NCBI GenBank assembly: GCA_028456385.1
Contig: JALNQF010000103.1
Coordinates: forward strand, 62,001 to 126,000
DNA: 64,000 nucleotides
Reading direction: 5' to 3'
Source of the DNA: Ophiosphaerella korrae
Taxonomy: Eukaryota; Ascomycota; Dothideomycetes; Pleosporales; Phaeosphaeriaceae
In this document: piece by piece, positions 23,690 through 35,759 of the stretch
How the letters are laid out: the number at the start of each line of letters is the position of its first letter
Position numbering within the stretch: position 1 is the stretch's first letter
Notes under the pieces: generated by a model
Seen by the model: only the letters and a program-made list of their open reading frames with translations
Told to the model about the DNA's origin: nothing
Databases searched by the model: none
Translations under genes and position numbers: made by a program

Positions 23690-26600
23690 TTTTACTAACT
23701 ACTCTTAGAGAAACTATATACTTTAGAAGGTATTACGTTTTATTTTCTAATATCTTTATAAGTCTTTAACTTTAAACTTGTTGTCCTCCTCTTTCTAATA
23801 TTAAAATTGTTACTATACTAGTATTTTTAGCTTAGCTAGTTCTAGTAAGCTTATATAGAACTTAGGGTATACCTTAGTATTTTTAGGTAGTTCTAGCGTT
23901 TTTATAACTAGCCTATTATCTTCTTTAACTAAAAATAGTCTAACTTTAATATAGTCTAGCCCCTTACTAGGTTACTTTGTCTATAGATTCCTTATATAAA
24001 GATACGCTTTATCTCCTTCTTTTAGCTAAGGTACTATTTTTTAATTTCTATTAATATATAAAATACTTTGTTTCTAAGCTTTCTCTAGTTTCTATCTTAT
24101 CTTATTATAGAGTTCTTATATATCTTTAACTCTAACTAATACTACTTCTATCCTAGGTCCTAGTAATATTCTCTTAAATAAATTAGAGTATATTTTATAG
24201 TTTATAAAATATAGTATTTTACTTATTACTTTTAAGTACTTGTTATTATAATCTAATTATACTATAAGTAATAGTAATACTTAATTGTTATACTTCTAAT
24301 TACTATAAATCCTTAGATATATCTTTATCGTTCTATTAGTCTATTCTATTTATCTATCTATCTATAGATAATAGGCTATTAATAGCTTCTTTTTTGTTTC
24401 TATTACTATAAGTAGCGTTATCTAGTAATTAGACGTAAAAAGCTTATTTCTATTACTAATAGTACTCCTTAGTATCTTATATCTCTATATTAGTATATCT
24501 AGTAGTACATGTCTTACCTAGTCTACTATATATTTACTTTAAAATTTCTTTATCTTATTGTATTTTATAAATTAGTCTACGATTACTATTATTATATTAT
24601 ATCTTATTCTTTTTACTAGGTCTTTTAACGTTAGTAGTCTTATAATAAAGTTTATTACAATATCTATCTATAGTTCTTCTAGTATCTTAATTACTTATAT
24701 TTCTCTATAAAGTATATATATTTTATACTTATTTTTCTAGTAATTTAGGTATTCTTTAATAAACTATATTACTTTCTCCTTTATCTTACTAAATATATAG
24801 TTTCTCTAGATTAGTTCTATAGTTTATATAATCCCTAAGTACTTATATACTAGGTTATTATAGTATTATTATATAATTACTTCTTATAATTCTTCTAGAA
24901 CCTTATTTATAATCTTAACTAAGTTATTAATTTCTTATTCTTCTACTAGTTATATATTTAGTACGAGGTATCTTTATCTATTATCTTATAGTATAGCTTC
25001 TTCTACTATTTATTTTTTATTTATAATATTGTATCTTTAACTAAGCGTGTTTACTTAGCTATTTTCTTTACCTAGTATATACTAAATCTTAAATTTATAC
25101 TATCTTAGTAGCTCTAACTATTATATCTACTTATCTTTTACTCTCTTATTTATTATAAAGTATATTAGGTTCTTGTAATCTATCTTTATAATTACTTCTA
25201 CTATACTTTTATTATATACTCTCTAATACTTAAGTATATTAACTATTATAAGTAGCTCCTTATTATATATATTATATTTTTCTTTTTATTTTATAAACTT
25301 CCCTAAATAGTATATAATTAGATACTACTTCTTTTTATACTCTTATAGCGCTATTACTATATAAGCTAGATTAGATATATTAGTTTTAATAACTAAGGTC
25401 TTATTACTATAAAATTGTTTTAGAACTAGTAGAATAATATAAGCTTACTTAAGTTCTTTATATACTTATTTTTACTCTACTCTCTATTCTTATATTATAT
25501 CTTTCTTTATAAGCTTTGCAAGTAGTAGTACTTTTTTAGAAAATCTTTTTATAAAGTATTAGTTAAAGTTAATAAATCTTAGAAATAATTATATATTTTT
25601 AACTATCTTAGTTTCTTTCTATTCCTCTACTACTTTAATCTTTTCTTAGCTTATCTTAACTTTATTAATACCTATTATATATCTTAGAAACTCTACTTTT
25701 ATCTTATACTATTTATATTTCTCTAGCTTTAGTTATAAGTTATATTAGTCTAAGTACTATAGTACTATTATTACTTACTCTACGTACTTACCTTCTTCTT
25801 TAGAATATATTAGTATATTATCTAGGTAAGCTATAATAAACTTATATAAGTATTTTTATAAAATATTATTAATTTATCTTTAGAACGTTACTAGTATATT
25901 TATTAGTCTAAAGAGTATTTCTATATACTTATAATATCTATAGCGTATTTAAAATACTATCTTTTACTCTTTACTTACCTTAATTTATATTAAGTAGTTT
26001 CTATCTTTTAAGTTTAGCTTTATAAAAATCTTTACTCTACTAAGTCTATTTTAGAGTTTATTTATATTTAGTAGTAGGTATTAGTCCTTTACTATAATAT
26101 TAGTTAGTTTTTAGTAGTTTACGTATATCTTTAGTAGTCTTTTCTTCTTAAGTATAAAGAGGATTAGAAATCTTACTAATTATAAAGATTCTTATATATA
26201 TCCTTTCTTTAAGTCTCTATTTAGTCTTTTTTAGAGTATTACTAATTTACTCTCTATTAATTAGTAAATATACCTAAAAAGTAGCTTCTTTCTTTCTTAT
26301 AACTTAATTATATAGTCCTAAGGTTAGTACTTAAGTAATACTAGTATATCTATCTCTTCTATAAATAAGTAGCTAAACTTCTTATACTATTCTAAGATCT
26401 TAGGAGTTACGCGTTACTTCTTTACTCTTACTTCTTAGCTTAGTACCTTACTAGTACTTATAGAAGTACTTATTCTCTCTTAATAAGTTGCTATTAAAGC
26501 TACTATCTTATATAGTACTTTCTTATCTACTATTAAATACTACTAATACGTAGGCTTAAATCTATATATATCTTTATAGTTATTAAATAAAAGGTTCTAG

Positions 26601-26920
26601 TTTTTCTAATTAACTCTAGGATTAAACTCTTATAGCTATAGGAGTCCTAGTATAATGTCTTTATTAGCTAATACTAATACGTCTAGAGTAATCCTTATAC
26701 TATATCCTTAAATAATACTCTCTATAGTTACTTTATTACTAACTATTAGGTTTTTTAGTATTAGTTATCTATTTATTATATAGATTAGATATAGTATTTT
26801 CTTTACTTATAGTTTAAGTCCTACTTATTCTACTACTTTAGGTATAATTAGGTTTATAAATAGCTCTAAATCTACTAATACTTTTATTTTTTCTTTCTTA
26901 ATCTTTACTAAGAGTTTAAT
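23690..26920 (-). pseudogene. Gypsy-F pol: protease, RT, RNase H, integrase (decayed)
   Basis: Minus strand. The protease active site reads 'VLVDLELFINLIIPKVVEQ' near 26905-26820 (family DSG...). The protease end 'ANKDIILGLLQLQEFNPRV' is near 26700-26620. The RT covers about 26200-25400, with 'FIIAYLDNILIYSKEEGKY' at 25845-25790 (YLDD to YLDN) and 'FLRFINFNQYFIKRFS'. RNase H follows ('YYLGKFIK', 'YNIYNKELLIVV'), then integrase, and a degraded chromodomain-like tail near 23780-23690. Sequence is distinct from families A/B/C, D and G. Confidence 0.87.
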
Positions 26921-26929
26921 AAGTCTCTT

Positions 26930-28700
26930 AGTATTAATAGCGTTATAGCTTCTAGATATATATCTAGTATTAGCTATTTACTTAAAAAAAACTTAATCTT
27001 ATAATCTTTGTTTATCTTTTACTAGAATCCTTAGAGTATCTTAATCTCTTTATATTATTTATACTTCTTTAGTATATAGGTTTACTAGATTATATTAATA
27101 TATTGTTTATTTATAAGTATCTTACTTATATTTACTTTTTCTTTAGTTATACTTAGAAAGTACTTAGCTTCTTACTTATCTTATAAGTATTATTTATATA
27201 TTATTTTTATATACTCTTCCTAGTTCTATTTATATCTAGATCTCTTATAAGAGAAATATCTAGATCCTATCTTATTAGAATAGTAGGTAAAGTAGTTATT
27301 GTAGTAAGATCTTATCTATAATAGTAATAAGTAGTTTAGGTTACGTAAGTATAGCTAGTATTATAGTTCTTGTATTAACACTAGATCTATAATAATTAGC
27401 GCCTAATTATTATTTACGTATAATAATTTATATTATTAGGTTTACTTTACTTAGTGTTCTTTATCCTACTATTCTTTTACTAAGTAGTAGCTATCTACTA
27501 GTTCTTAGATTTCTTTTATAAATCTATCTTATACCTTAGTATTTTCTTACCTTAGCTCTAGCGTTCTAGGTACTATTTTGTATTTAGAAGTCTTAGGCTC
27601 TTAGTTCTCTTCTCTATTCTTATCCTAAGCTATATATACTTGCTTCTCTAGATATAGCGTTATCTTGCGCCTATACCCTACTCTTCTTTAGTATAGCTAA
27701 AAGTATTCTAAGGTATCTATCTTAGCTTACTTTTACTTTAGCTAATACCTTTTTACGTAGCTTTATACTCTTAGTAGTATATTTATAGCTTCTACTTTAT
27801 TATTTATTATAAAGTTACTTAGCTTTATAGTAATCTTATAGTAGTTATATCTCTTACTTATATCTTACTACTAGAGGTTTATAGTCTTATAATCTCTCTT
27901 CTCTTAGCTTCTTCTAAAGATTACTTCCTATTCTTCCTCTCTATTATTATCTTACCTCTTAAGTATATTAATTTATTATATTATCTTATTCTTTACTTAG
28001 TAATTCTTTACTAGGTACCTTATTTTACTATACTTATAGTATTTTTAGCTTTCTACTCTTTTAGGGTTCTTATAGTAATAGTATTCTTACTTTCTTAGGT
28101 TTATATTATTAATATATATCTTATCTAGCTTAAAGTATTTATAGCTACCCTAAACTTAGTTATTCTTATATTAGTACTTATACTTAGGTTTATACTTCTT
28201 ACTTTCTATATATAGTACTCTACTATTCTTAGCTTCTACTATATATTTATATATATAGTTATTAACTTAAATTACATCTTCTATTAGGTTTTCTAACGTC
28301 TTAATTATAGTTCTACTATATATTAGCTTACTTTAAATATTACTCTTAAGTCTTTATTAAAATATCTTTATTAATAACTTATTATTCTACTCTATTTATA
28401 TTGCGTAGCTTTAGAACTTATTAGTATAGTCTACTACTACCTTGTATTATTATAGCTACTATATCGCGTACTTTACTACTACTATCTTGTTTACTAGTAG
28501 AAAGGCTTATTATACTTTATCTTAAATCTTAATCTATTCTTTAAATATCTTATTATAGTTATTATTATTATTATTAAAGTATTTCTTAAAGTATAGTATA
28601 ACCTATTTCTCTACCTTACCTCTTATATAAGATAATATAAGTATAGCTCTATTTTTATCTTAAACTTAGTCTACTTTAAAAAAGAGATTAAGTTATAAGA
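26930..28700 (-). pseudogene. Gypsy-F gag (decayed)
   Basis: Minus strand between the 5' LTR and protease. Near 28070-28000 it reads 'YYKNPKRVESQKYYKYSKIRYLV', recognisable as one or two CCHC knuckles whose Cys residues have become Tyr. Upstream the region is charged and capsid-like by position. Confidence 0.72.
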
Positions 28701-28835
28701 TTTATAGCTTAAGCTTGTTTTATTCTCTATAGTAGAGGTCTAGCTTAGTAACCTTAGAAGTAGTAGTATAAGTTACTCTTACACGCTAGTTATCTATATT
28801 TATTAATATATTACTTATCTTAAGAGTATTTAATA

Positions 28836-29278
28836 TATTAAGACCTTAGAACTAAGTAAAAGTAATAAGGGTAAGTAAGCTTTTATAAGACAAGCAAAGT
28901 TAATAAATAAGTTAGTTACATAACTTAATTAATAGTTAGCTTTTATTAGAGTATTACAAGGTATATAAGTATTAATAAGTAGATAAGAATCTAATTAAAG
29001 TATTAGTTATAATACTCTATTAGGATAAGAAGTAAAAAAGATATTAAATACAATAGTCTATAAAGGTCTATTAACGTTCTTATATACTTACTATTTAGTG
29101 TTTATTCCTAAGCGCTTACTCTAGAGCGTTTACTCTAGAGCGCTTATTCTTAAGTGTTTACTCTAGAGCGTTCGCTCTAGAGTATTTACTACTAAATAGA
29201 TACGTATTCTACTACGCTATATTACCTAGCCTAATTATATACAATATAATAGCTTACCTACTACTTAGTATTATAATA
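28836..29278 (-). repeat. Gypsy-F 5' LTR
   Basis: 443 bp; pairs with 22469-22911; followed by target duplication atatc. Confidence 0.95.
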
Positions 29279-29283
29279 ATATC

Positions 29284-30850
29284 CTTTCTTATTTAAGAAA
29301 AGAATTTCTAAAAAAGAGTACTACTCTCTCTTTATTTACTCTATATACTATAATCTTAGACCTACGTATTACTTTATTATTATTAGTAAAGTATACCTAA
29401 AGCTTATAAGTAGTATAGGTATTCTACCTTTACGCCCCTATCTAGCCTAGTCTAGAGAGCTTAGCGTCTTAGATTAGTTTTAGTCCTATTTCTACTATAG
29501 TCTACTAACTAATAAGACTAATATCTACTTAAAGGTCTAGAATAACCTAAAGCTTTATTTCTAGCTTTAAGCTTAAAGCTATACTATATATATACTATAT
29601 ACTTAGTAAGATATTAATTAATCTATACCTTACTATCCTAGAGCTAATAATAAAGCTAGGCCTTTTTCTATTTAGTTTATAGAGACTAGAATATAGTTAG
29701 AGTTACTACTATAGTACTTACTAGTATAGTATCTTTTTTTGTAGTACTTAAAGTATTTAATAGTAAACTTATCTACTAACTTATTTTAGGGGTTTTTATA
29801 TCTCCTTTTATTTAGGCTTTTTAAGTTTTCTTTACTTACACTATTTATATAGAGCTCTTGTAATTTTATTATATTATATAAGTTATACTTAAGTATTAAG
29901 CCTAAGGTAATAAAGTCTTCTTATATTACTAGAACCTAATAATAGTTAGTAATTACTCTTTATAGTTTAGGCTATAGTTTTAAAAAGAAGTACTAAATCC
30001 TTTATTCTTCTATATACTAAAGAAGCTAGTCTTTAAAGATATCTAGATATCTAGTAAAAGATCTTACGCTTTATTCTTTATATTAAGTAGCTATAGTATA
30101 TACTATTACTACCTCTAGGCTATAGTTAATAAGATTAGAGAGTAGGTTTAGTAAGTACTTTTTAAAGTACTCCTAAGTAAGAAGTTTATCTATATTTAGA
30201 TTACGCTTAATATATATATACTATTATTTACGTAGGTCTCTCTTAAAGTATTATATAGCTTAAAGGACTTTATTCTTTTCTACTTTAAAGTTCTAGTATA
30301 TAAGGTAAAATACTATTTTATACAAGTAATAGTACTCCTAGTATTCTTTTAGAGATTTACTTTTATATACTATAGGCTCTTTAAGGTAAAGTGTATACTT
30401 TATATACGTATTATTAACTAAGGAGTTTACGTTATACTTTTAAGAGGTAATAATAGTAACTTTAAAGTTATTCTTAGAGGTTATAGCGTAAAAAGTAGTT
30501 TATTCTTATTCTAGATATATAATTTTATCTTCTAGGGCGTAAAGTATACGTAGTTAAGCTAATTTATTACGTTTAGTAGTTACTTTATAAATACGTTCTT
30601 TAATTATTACTAGTATACTTAGTATATAACCTAGCTATACGCTACTTATACTCTATATAAGGTCTCGTTTAACTATTAACTATATATTTTCTTCTATTAT
30701 TACAGCCTATTATAAAGAGCGTATTATTATTATCTCTAAACTATTAGTAAAAGAAGTATTATTATATTAAGAGGTAGCTAGAAGATAATAGTACTTACTA
30801 TAGGCTATAGGAGATAGTAAAGGTATAATAGATAGTATTTAATAGTACTA
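29284..30850 (-). pseudogene. Gypsy-G gag (decayed)
   Basis: Minus-strand frame interrupted by TAA/TAG, with readable parts such as 'LAQLRILYALEDKIIYLEQEQ' shortened by stops, 'SLKEYQEYYYLYKIVFYLIYQ' and 'YFKKYLLNLLSNLINYSLE'. The latter resemble capsid-type gag of fungal chromoviruses. It ends where Gypsy-F is inserted. It lies directly downstream of a short putative LTR with a TATA-like box. Assignment is by position and composition. Confidence 0.65.
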
Positions 30851-30854
30851 CTAG

Positions 30855-31008
30855 TATTAAGAGAGAATAATACTTACTTTACTCTCTTTATAAGTTTTAA
30901 GCCTTTTATACGTCTATATAGCGCACTAGCCCTACTTTAGATTATAACTATATAATATTATAATCTTTAGTGTATTAGTCCTACCTCTAACTTATACTAG
31001 AGTTTACA
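30855..31008 (-). repeat. Putative Gypsy-G 5' LTR
   Basis: Bounded on the minus strand by tgtaaactc at 31008 and ...ctctcttaata at 30855. The partner LTR lies outside the window, so the limits are tentative. If correct it is unusually short (154 bp). Confidence 0.4.
30899..30916 (-). promoter_or_regulatory. TATA-like box upstream of Gypsy-G gag
   Basis: Minus strand gacgtataaaaggc, followed by a purine/pyrimidine-rich leader, in the putative 5' LTR and in the right place to start the gag-pol transcript. Confidence 0.45.
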
Positions 31009-31744
31009 AGAGTCTCGAGTATTTAATAAACTCTTGTTATAGAATTCTAAAGAAAGTAGATATTATAAGTCTTTATTATAGTTTTAGTAATAAGAGTACT
31101 TTTAATACTTAATATTTACTATCTTTTTAGTTAATTCTCTTTATAGATTTTAGTAATTTAAGGTAACTTAGTACGTAGCTCTATATAAACCTTTATCTAA
31201 AGCTTTAAATATCTTCTTATTAGTCTTTATAATAGTATATTATACTTATACTTATAATTAATAAGCTCTTTTAGAGTCTTACTTAGATACTACTATTCTA
31301 GTATATTATTAGGATTAATATAGTAGTAATTACTAAGTTTATAAAGTCTTTTATAAGCTAAGTATTATTTACTTATAGCTTTTTAACTTTTTATTTAGTT
31401 AATATTAGTATTACTACTATATATATTTTAATTACAAGGTCTACTTTATTTATTAAGTAGTATACTATCTATAAAAGAAGTATCTCTAGTCTTACTATAC
31501 GTAGTATTACTACTAGTAGTATAAAGTAAAGTATTATCTACTATAAAAGTAGCTTTATACCTCTTTATATTTAATAGTTAGTATACTATTATATACTTAT
31601 AGTAGTATTTTATTATCTCTTTCTAGTTTATACTAAGTAATAGTATTTAATTATCTTAAAAAGTTATTAACTAAATTAGTACTATGTATTTAATAGCTAC
31701 TAAAAAGTTTTAAGTAATTATATTAATTTATAATAACTCTACTA

Positions 31745-33582
31745 ACGTACTCTATAGGTAAGTTACCTATATAAGCAAGTTACTTTTACTAAGCCCTTAC
31801 TAAAATACTTACTACCTTATAATATTATAATAATAATAATATATAGAACCTTTAAATAAATATTAAGTATAGCTTATCCTTTAAGCTATTAAATAAAACC
31901 TAAATTATTTACTATAACGCGCTATATCTATCTATAACGTCTTTTGTAAGATACTAAGTAATTAATATACTAGATAACCTTTACGCGTAGATACTATACC
32001 TAACTTAAGTAATCTAACTAAGTATAAAGAAGTATAATTATTAAGTATATCCTTAACTTTATTAAGTGTAAGTTACCTCCCTAGCTTATACGTAGCTAAT
32101 ATAGCTAATTCTATATACGCTAAGTATAATCTAGCCTAAGTTAGTATAAACTAGCCTAGTATATTTGTTAAGTGCTACCCTAAGCTTAAAATAAGGTTTA
32201 ATCGTAAGTATAACTATAAGAGAGCCTTCTATAAGGATCTTAACCTTATATAAGAGTAGTTTAAGCTAGTAGCTAATACTAAAGCTAAGTATAGTATCTT
32301 AGATAATAACTTATATAACTTTAATAAGATAGGCTTTATAATAGGCTAGATTGTAGTAAATATAGTTGTTATAGCTTTAGAGAGACGTTAATAGCTAAAA
32401 GTAATTAAGCTAAGTAATAGAAAGTAGGTAATAGCTATTATAAGTATTAATGTAACTAAGTAAGCTATTTTACTCTTTATTATTCTTAAGCTATACTACT
32501 ACTTATTAAACTAGTATAAGGATAGTAAAATACTCTAAGACTAAGTTATTAGAGTCTCTAAAAATAGCTAGATAACTAATACACTTAGTTTTACGTAGTT
32601 AAAGTACTTTAATGCGTATATAAAGACGTATACTATTAGGATAGTATATTTACTTATTATTAATAGCTATAAAAGCTATAACTTTCTTAAATTTAAGAAC
32701 TACTATAAAGATAATAATATTATTACTCTTTATATACTTATGTACGTATTATACTTCTTATAGCTACTTAATATAGGCTATTTTACCTCTTTAAAGAAGG
32801 CGTATAAGTACTAAGTTAAAGTACTTATATACTACTAGATTAGCTATATTATAAAATAAGAGTTCTTACTATACTTTAAGCGCGACTATAATATAGTAAT
32901 TACTCCTAAGAATATCTAAAGAAGGTTTTAAGGCGCTAGATTAGCTCTATTTAACCTAGAATAGGTTATATTAACTCTTAATATTAAGCTACGTACTCTT
33001 TTACTACTCTTACCTAATAATAAGCCCTAGTAGTTATAAACACTAAGTAATACCCTATAATTAGGGTTATAATCAACGCTTATAAAGGTAAAGATTTAGA
33101 GGTATATAGATAGCTTACTAATAAGTCTAGCTAAGTACTTTAAATACCTTACTAAAGGCGTAGTAGTAATAGAGTATAAGCTAGTATTAGTATAAAAAGA
33201 AAACGCTAAGCTTTAAGTAGTAAATAAGGCTATAACGTAATAAAAATTATATAAAAGAAAGTAGGTTTAAGTAGAAGAGACCTTAATAGTTAAAGAAAGA
33301 GTATACTTAGCTACTCTTAAGGACTTTAGTTCGTGTAGTAATAGAAAAAAGTTAAAGAAGTAAGTATACACTAAAGTAAGTAAACTATCTTAATAATAGT
33401 ATATAGTATATAAAGAGACTAGGTATAACTTGTAAATATATAAGAATATAGTAGAAGTAGACTCTAAATAATATCTTATATTATATTATAGTATACTAGG
33501 TTAAAGTAAGCTATTTTACGCTATAACGTAGAAGATTTAGTAAAAGCTTAGTAAAAGTAGGTAACTTACCTATAGAGTATAT
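31745..33582 (+). mobile_element. Fot1/pogo DNA transposon
   Basis: 1838 bp with terminal inverted repeats: tactctataggtaagttacc near 31748 matches the inverse of ggtaacttacctatagagta ending near 33580. TA duplications lie at 31743-31744 and 33583-33584. Excising it restores the Copia gag sequence seen at 10262-10275. Length and TA target fit the fungal Fot1 family. One transposase frame on the plus strand. Confidence 0.93.
31870..33480 (+). pseudogene. Fot1-like transposase (decayed)
   Basis: Plus strand. The catalytic part starts with 'NFNKIGFIIGQIVVNIVV' (32318-32370; family form N.DETGF..G), then 'YLLIINSYKSYNFLKF' (32645-32690; family LDGHGSH, Asp to Asn and His to Tyr). 'YVLYFLQLLNIGYFTSLKKAY' (32741-32800) corresponds to the family H..H.LQPLD.G.F..LK.AY. 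The upstream part (31870-32310) would be the CENP-B-type DNA-binding region but is poorly readable. Stops at Gln/Trp codons; inactive. Downstream residues to about 33470 follow the usual acidic/basic Fot1 tail. Confidence 0.92.
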
Positions 33583-34237
33583 TACCTAATATATTTTATC
33601 TTAAGTAGTAGTATAGTTATATTTAGCTATTTATATATCTTAATTTACTAAGCTTTTTATAATCTTAAGTAATTTAAGATATCTATTATATATATACTTT
33701 TACTTAATATACTTATCTATACTAAAAGTTTACTTTAAGTTTAATAGCTACTAATATAAAAATTAGTCTAGTAAGTAGTATATATATAGTAGATATAGTA
33801 AGACTAAAGATTAAATAAATATTATAATATACTAAAAGCTTAAATACTCTTTTTTATACTTATATTAGTTACTATAGTATTACTTAGCTAATATTTTATA
33901 GTATTTAAAGTTTTCTTTAAAAGCCTTATAACTAGTAGCTAAGAGTTTAGAATACTACGTAAGAGTCTTAATACTTAATACTAGAGTATAGTTAGCTATT
34001 ACTAGAGCTCTAATTAGTTCTAGTTACTAAATTAGCTAAGTAGAAGATTCTAAGTTAATCTTATCCTAAATATTATATACTATATATCTAGATTGCAATT
34101 ATATTATCTATATAGTATAGTTTATATTAGTCCTTAATATTATAGTTAGATTATATTAGGTTATACTAGCTATCTTATTTAACTTTAAGTTATAGTAGAG
34201 TAAGAGATTATAGCTTTTCTAGAGTTATTAAATAAGT

Positions 34238-35232
34238 TATATAATTAGATATATAATACGTAATTAGATACGTAATTATATATATAATTAGATACTTAAT
34301 AGTATATACGTAAAGAGGCCTAATAGATTCTAGGTATACTTAGAATCTATTAATTAGCTTAGCGCACGAGCATAATAATTATATAAGGGAGTACTACGTA
34401 AACTTACTAATATACTCTTTTAGTTACAAGATTTACTAGCTACTAGGTAACTACCTTACTTACTAAGTAGTTACCTAGTATATATAGCTTTAATACCTCT
34501 CTCTTAGTTAGCTCTCTATTTACTATTTACTTTCTTTTAATCTACTAGTTATTATACTTCTTAGAGCTATTTTATGTAAAGTCTACTTTATATAATAATA
34601 GATTATAGTAAATTTTACTTCTTTAGGCTTTTTTATAACTTAAGTCTCTACTAGTAGTTTATACTTATACTAAGACGTTATTAGATAGCTATATAAGATA
34701 CTAACTCTTAATTAAGTATTTAGCTATTAATTATAAAACTAGTTTAGCTATAAATTAGATCTTACTCCTTATATAATTAGTATCGAGTAGCCCTTTAGGT
34801 TTACTATTTAGTAGTTCTAGTTAAAGTTTATAGCGTAATTTTACTAGTTCTAGTACTAATAGTTCTAAATATAAAGTAACTATAAAATATACTAAGTATA
34901 TTATAGAAGCTATACTATAAAATCCTTCTCTCTACGTAGATTTAGGTACGAATCTACTACGCTAAGTAGTTTCTTACCTAGGTATTAGCGCTAAGATCTT
35001 AGTATCTTCCCCTCTACGTAGGTTTAGGCGTAAACTTACTATACTAGGTAGTTCTTACCTAGGTACTAGCACTTTAGATATTAAGTCTATCTCCTACGTA
35101 AATTTAGACGTAAATTTACTTCTACTAAGTTGTAGCCTAAGTAGTAGTATTACTCTTTAATATATATAATAAGTAAATTTCTACTACTTTATAGTAGAAA
35201 ACAATTACTAAACCTTATATAAATATTTATAC
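34238..35232 (+). mobile_element. 5' LTR and leader of Gypsy-H
   Basis: The sequence changes abruptly from Copia-2 at tattaaataag (34238), preceded by agagt, a possible target duplication. The first ~145 bp match the start of the Copia-1 LTR read on its coding strand, including agattctaggt...agaatct at 34329-34352, plus an extra run of taattagata-type repeats. They then diverge at about 34385. The rest has no readable protein except possibly the beginning of gag. The LTR end is not clear; ttagttattata near 34561 is a candidate. Gypsy-B is inserted at 35233. Confidence 0.5.
34925..35150 (+). repeat. Three degenerate ~85-bp direct repeats in H leader
   Basis: Units start ctctacgtagatttagg (34931), ctctacgtaggtttagg (35014) and cctacgtaaatttag (35092). 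The first two continue with cttacctaggta and a tagcgct-like stretch; the third is shorter. Confidence 0.7.
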
Positions 35233-35619
35233 TATTATAGGCGTAACAAGAGAAATTAAGATAGAACTAATTAACTCTAACTTAGACGCTAACACAACAT
35301 AAGAAGAGTAGGGTACTAACTTATAAGATAACAAGTTTAATTAAGAAGCTAATTATAACCTAAACACGTAATAAATTTGTAAATTTGTAATCTTAGTAAA
35401 TACAAATTCGCGAAGTACTAAGAAAGTACTAGATATATAGTTAGTAATAATACGTATTATTAGGATAGTATTAGTAATCTAATCTCTAACCTAGAACGCT
35501 AATACTTAACATTGTATACATAAATTAACTATTGTTTATAGTTATTACTTAATTATAATATAAGCTTTTGTTATTAACTCCTAATCTACTAATACTTACT
35601 AATAGGGAGACCTATTATA
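35233..35619 (+). repeat. Gypsy-B 5' LTR
   Basis: 387 bp; pairs with 41688-42119 but lacks a 45-bp duplication present there. Confidence 0.93.
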
Positions 35620-35759
35620 CCTTGCTAATATAGTTATTAGGAGAAGCGAAGCGTAAGTAGCGTATAGTCTAGCTAATACAATAGTAGAAAGCTTAACTAA
35701 GAAAGAGGTTAAGGCACCCCTAAGTAGTTATAAGTTAGATAACACTATATAAAAAGTAA

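Larger units (their letters stand above)
22469..29278 (-). mobile_element. Gypsy-F: complete Ty3/Gypsy retrotransposon
   Basis: Two LTRs of exactly 443 bp (22469-22911 and 28836-29278) with ends tattaa...gtaata (TG...CA after RIP). The perfect target duplication atatc lies at 22464-22468 and 29279-29283. A purine-rich tract (agaaaaggagatag on the minus strand) next to the left LTR fixes minus orientation. Inserted in Gypsy-G between gag and RT. Carries gag, protease, RT, RNase H and integrase, plus an opposite-strand frame beside the 3' LTR. Confidence 0.95.
17875..31008 (-). mobile_element. Gypsy-G: Ty3/Gypsy chromovirus hosting Gypsy-F and Gypsy-A
   Basis: Minus-strand element. Putative 5' LTR at 30855-31008, gag at 29284-30850, then Gypsy-F (22464-29283 including both target duplications), then the rest of pol at 19150-22463 and the antisense gene at 17875-18936. 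The 3' LTR is beyond Gypsy-A, outside the window. The RT differs clearly from the A/B/C family and from F, so it is a separate lineage. Confidence 0.75.
31038..34237 (-). mobile_element. Copia-2: second Copia copy, 5' half only, split by a Fot1 element
   Basis: Nucleotide match to Copia-1 from the protease (about 9580) through gag to the start of the leader (about 10900), in the same orientation, at 31038-31742 and 33585-34237. It is more RIP-mutated than Copia-1: where Copia-1 keeps TG or CA, Copia-2 has TA. It is cut on the left by Gypsy-G and on the right by the start of element H. The region encodes gag and the end of protease only. Confidence 0.85.

Noticed and set aside
31008..31037. 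Inverted repeat acaagagt...actcttgt as a transposon end
   Set aside because: Short and located at the uncertain junction of the Gypsy-G LTR and Copia-2; no element fits between the arms.
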